Positions 61,643 to 64,000 of a DNA stretch of 64,000 bases are shown piece after piece. A model generated the notes under the pieces. It made no database searches and had not been told where the DNA came from. It saw only the letters and a list, made by a program, of their open reading frames with translations. A program made the translations under genes and the position numbers. Numbering within the stretch: the stretch's first letter is position 1; every line of letters starts with the position of its first letter. The DNA is taken from assembly GCF_027247405.1 (NCBI RefSeq), contig NZ_CP097463.1, positions 930,001 to 994,000 on the forward strand, read 5' to 3'. The stretch comes from Jatrophihabitans cynanchi. GTDB lineage: Bacteria > Actinomycetota > Actinomycetes > Mycobacteriales > Jatrophihabitantaceae.

Positions 61643-62086
61643 TCAGAGCGCGGGGAACCAGAGCCCGATCTCGCGTGCCGCCGATACCGGTGAGTCCGAG
61701 CCGTGCACCAGGTTCTGCTGCACGGCCAGGCCCCAGTCGCGGCCCAGATCGCCCCGGATGGTCCCCGGCGCCGCGGCGGTCGGATCGGTCGCGCCGGCCA
61801 GCGAGCGGAAGCCCTCGATCACCCGCTGCCCCTCGGCGACCAGCGCCACGACCGGCCCGGATCCCATGAACTCCACCAGCGGCGCGTAGAAGGGCTTGCC
61901 CTCGTGCTCGGCGTAATGCTCGGCCAGCAGCGCGGCGTCCGGCGTGCGCAGGTCCAGCGCGACCAGGCGGTACCCCTTCGCCTCGATGCGCCCGATCACC
62001 TCACCGGCCAGACCCCGGCGGACGCCGTCCGGCTTGACGAGGACGAGGGTCCGCTCGAGAGGTTCGCTCACGACTGCCTGGCTCAC
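61643..62086 (-). CDS. ndk: Nucleoside diphosphate kinase
   Basis: 147 residues. [20 protein letters not shown] opens the fold; the catalytic His is in NLVHGSDS, with RGDLGRDW before it. It transfers phosphate between NTP and NDP. It lies between folC-DUF4233 and the WXG pair. Confidence 0.96.
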   Translation of the reverse strand: MSQAVVSEPLERTLVLVKPDGVRRGLAGEVIGRIEAKGYRLVALDLRTPDAALLAEHYAEHEGKPFYAPLVEFMGSGPVVALVAEGQRVIEGFRSLAGATDPTAAAPGTIRGDLGRDWGLAVQQNLVHGSDSPVSAAREIGLWFPAL

Positions 62087-62161
62087 GAATGCACAGCCTA
62101 GTGGGCGCGAAGGTGAGCGGATCGCGCCTGCCCTCGGTGCGCCCCGCGCCGGCGCTCACGA

Positions 62162-62584
62162 TCAGGAGACGAGCAGCCGCCAGCCGCCCGGGGTGCCCAC
62201 CAGCTCGTGACGCAGCATCAGCAGCCGCCCCCAGATGGCCGCGAAGATGACACCCACCACGAACATCGCGACGAGCATGACGCCGGTGAGCACGAACAGC
62301 ACCTGCAGGGCCGAGCCGACCGCGATGCCGAACGGGCGGCGGACCAGGCCGGCCGCCACGATCATCAGCACCGCCAGGCTGATCAGCAGCACCGTGCGGG
62401 TGACACCCAGGCCGGTCGAGGTGAACGCGATCGCCCGCGGCACCAGCAGCGTGACCAGCGCCTCGAGCCCGAGCACGCCGGCCAACGCGCCGCGGGTCGC
62501 CCGGTTTGCCCGCACCGCCCGTTCGGCGAACTGTTCCGGGGTCGGGGTGGGCGGCGTCCCGGTGCTCTCGTGCGGCGCGCTCAC
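62162..62584 (-). CDS. DUF4233 membrane protein
   Basis: 140 residues, four membrane helices, starting with a Pro/Thr-rich arm then RANRATRGALAGVLGLEALV, the actinobacterial DUF4233 pattern. It is always next to folC and ndk in related genomes, function unknown. GTG start overlapping the folC stop (GTGA). Confidence 0.88.
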   Translation of the reverse strand: MSAPHESTGTPPTPTPEQFAERAVRANRATRGALAGVLGLEALVTLLVPRAIAFTSTGLGVTRTVLLISLAVLMIVAAGLVRRPFGIAVGSALQVLFVLTGVMLVAMFVVGVIFAAIWGRLLMLRHELVGTPGGWRLLVS

Positions 62585-63942
62585 GAGCCGCCGCCCAGCA
62601 GAAGTCGCGCCTCGCCCGCGGTGATCACCGAGCCGGTGACCAGCACGCCGGAACCGCTGAGGGCGCCGGCGCCGCCGTCTTCCTCGGCGAGCCGCACCGC
62701 CGTCTCGATCGCGTCGTCCAGGCGCGGCTCGACGGTGACGCGGTCGGCGCCGAAGATCTCCACCGCGGTACGCGCCAGTTCGTCGGCCGCCAGCGCGCGC
62801 TCCGAGGAGTTCTGCGTCACCACGATCTCGTCGGCGATGGGCTCGAGCAGCGCGAGTATCGCGCGCGCGTCCTTGTCCGCCAGCACGCCGACCACGGCGA
62901 CCAGCCGGCGGAAGTCGAACGACTCGCTGACCGCGGCGACGCTGGCGGTCATGCCGTGCGGATTGTGCGCGGCGTCCAGCAGGATCGTCGGCGCCGAACG
63001 CACCGCCTCCAGCCGCCCCGGCGAGCGCACGGCGGCGAACGCGGCGCGGACGGTGTCGACGTCGATCACGCCGCTCTCGCCACCGGCACCGAAGAACGCC
63101 TCGACCGCGGCGAGCGCGCAGGCCGCGTTCTGCGCCTGGTGTGCCCCGTGCAGCGGCACGAACACCTGGTCGTAGACGCCGCCGAGCCCCTGCAGCGTGA
63201 GCACCTGGCCGCCGACCGCCACGCGTCGCTCCAGCACCCCGAACTCCAGGCCCTCGCGGGCGATCTGGGCCTGCACCGCAGCCGCCCGGCGGAGCAACGG
63301 CGCGGCCGCCGCCTCGGGCTGCGCAGCGAGGATGGCGGACGCGCCGGCCTTGATGATGCCGGCCTTCTCGGTGGCGATCGCCTCGACCGTGTCACCCAGG
63401 TACTGGGTGTGGTCCAGGTCGACGGGCAGCACGACAGCGACCTCGGCGTCGATCACGTTCGTGTTGTCCCACTCCCCGCCCATGCCGACCTCGACGACGG
63501 CGACGTCGACCGGCGTGTCCGCGAAGATCGAGAACGCGAGCGCGGTCATGATCTCGAAGAACGACAGCGGCACGTCGAACTGGCCGTCGATCAACTCGAG
63601 GTAGGGCGCGAGCTCGCGATAGCCCTCGACGAAGGTGCGATCGCTCACCGGGGCACCGTCGACCACGATGCGCTCGGTCACGCTGGACAGGTGCGGGCTG
63701 GTGTACCGGCCGGTGCGCAGGCCGAAGCCGCGCAACAGCTCGTCCACCATCCGGGCGGTGGAGGTCTTGCCGTTCGTCCCGGTCAGGTGGATCGCGCGGT
63801 AGTTGCGCTGCGGGTCACCCAGCAGTTCGACGAGCGCGCGCATCCGGTCGTTGGACGGGTGCACGTGGCCCTCGCCGCGCCGGGTGAAGATCGCCGTCTC
63901 GACCTGCCGCAGCAGCGCCGCGTACTTGTCCTTCTCGCTCAC
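62581..63942 (-). CDS. folC: Folylpolyglutamate/dihydrofolate synthase
   Basis: 453 residues. Mur-ligase-type ATP site HLTGTNGKTSTARMVDELL (about 50-68), VAVVEVGMGGEWDNTNVIDA, LDHTQYLGDTVEAIATEKAG (carbamylated-Lys region), and ILLDAAHNPHGM. It adds glutamates to (dihydro)folate. GTG 63942 (start MSEKDKYAALLRQ). It follows the valS end by 31 bases. Confidence 0.95.
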   Translation of the reverse strand: MSEKDKYAALLRQVETAIFTRRGEGHVHPSNDRMRALVELLGDPQRNYRAIHLTGTNGKTSTARMVDELLRGFGLRTGRYTSPHLSSVTERIVVDGAPVSDRTFVEGYRELAPYLELIDGQFDVPLSFFEIMTALAFSIFADTPVDVAVVEVGMGGEWDNTNVIDAEVAVVLPVDLDHTQYLGDTVEAIATEKAGIIKAGASAILAAQPEAAAAPLLRRAAAVQAQIAREGLEFGVLERRVAVGGQVLTLQGLGGVYDQVFVPLHGAHQAQNAACALAAVEAFFGAGGESGVIDVDTVRAAFAAVRSPGRLEAVRSAPTILLDAAHNPHGMTASVAAVSESFDFRRLVAVVGVLADKDARAILALLEPIADEIVVTQNSSERALAADELARTAVEIFGADRVTVEPRLDDAIETAVRLAEEDGGAGALSGSGVLVTGSVITAGEARLLLGGGS

Positions 63943-63973
63943 TGGCTTGATCCTCGCAGGGATCGCGTGGTGC

Positions 63974-64000
63974 TCACCCTCCGAGCTGCTCGAGAGCGCT
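63974..64000 (-). CDS. valS: C-terminal end of valyl-tRNA synthetase (cut by window edge)
   Basis: Reading on the minus strand, SALEQLGG then TGA at 63976-63974. An ALEQL-type ending just upstream of folC fits the C-terminal coiled coil of ValS, its usual neighbour; only 8 codons are seen. Confidence 0.4.
   Translation of the reverse strand, partial: SALEQLGG

Overview
The window is very GC-rich, with GTG and even TTG starts, many 4-base GTGA/ATGA stop-start overlaps, and several -10 hexamers lying 6-7 bases before the start codon (leaderless-type promoters). Together with the gpgS-folP2 pair, the folC-ndk-mreBCD-mrdA-rodA-rne-rplU-rpmA-obg-proBA order, WXG100 proteins and F420/PPOX-type proteins, this points to a chromosome of an actinobacterium (Actinomycetota). 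The exact genus cannot be read from the sequence. No rRNA, tRNA, CRISPR array, prophage or insertion sequence was seen.

Left part (1-13000). An MMPL exporter is followed by the most interesting locus. A cobalamin riboswitch (about 2753-2870) controls five genes, each overlapping the next by a GTGA. They encode a secreted alpha/alpha-barrel protein ending in a sortase-like LACTG tail, a membrane-anchored DUF4430-like protein, EcfT, a double-ATPase EcfA, and an ECF S component. The first two look like the two domains of animal intrinsic factor/transcobalamin split over two genes. A CobT-like protein with altered active-site motifs follows, then an AI-2E family permease and two tandem DMT permeases.

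Middle part (13000-43500). This is a mosaic of small accessory units: an envelope glycosyltransferase plus polysaccharide deacetylase joined by a tandemly duplicated stop-start junction; cupins; YbaK; a CoA-binding protein; a molybdate operon (HTH-TOBE regulator, modABC, MoaD-like); an amidase; a MocR regulator divergent from mmsA plus a class III aminotransferase; a MarR/DHA2 exporter unit with a clear promoter-operator; an APC permease with IclR; an FN3K-type kinase/LMW phosphatase/PAP2 cluster; gpgS-folP2; an orphan pyruvate dehydrogenase E1 alpha; a soluble chemoreceptor; and an XRE/MFS/SnoaL unit.

Right part (43500-64000). This is the conserved core on the minus strand: valS end, folC, a DUF4233 protein, ndk, a WXG100 pair, mreBCD, mrdA, rodA, the TIGR03960/TIGR03936 radical-SAM pair, rne, rplU, rpmA, obg, proB, proA and a deleted PPOX remnant. 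It joins cell elongation, ribosome assembly/RNA decay and proline synthesis. Two copies of a 70-base four-armed palindromic repeat (34911-34980 and 52053-52122) sit at gene 3' ends, and several 16-18-base tandem duplications occur in gene tails.
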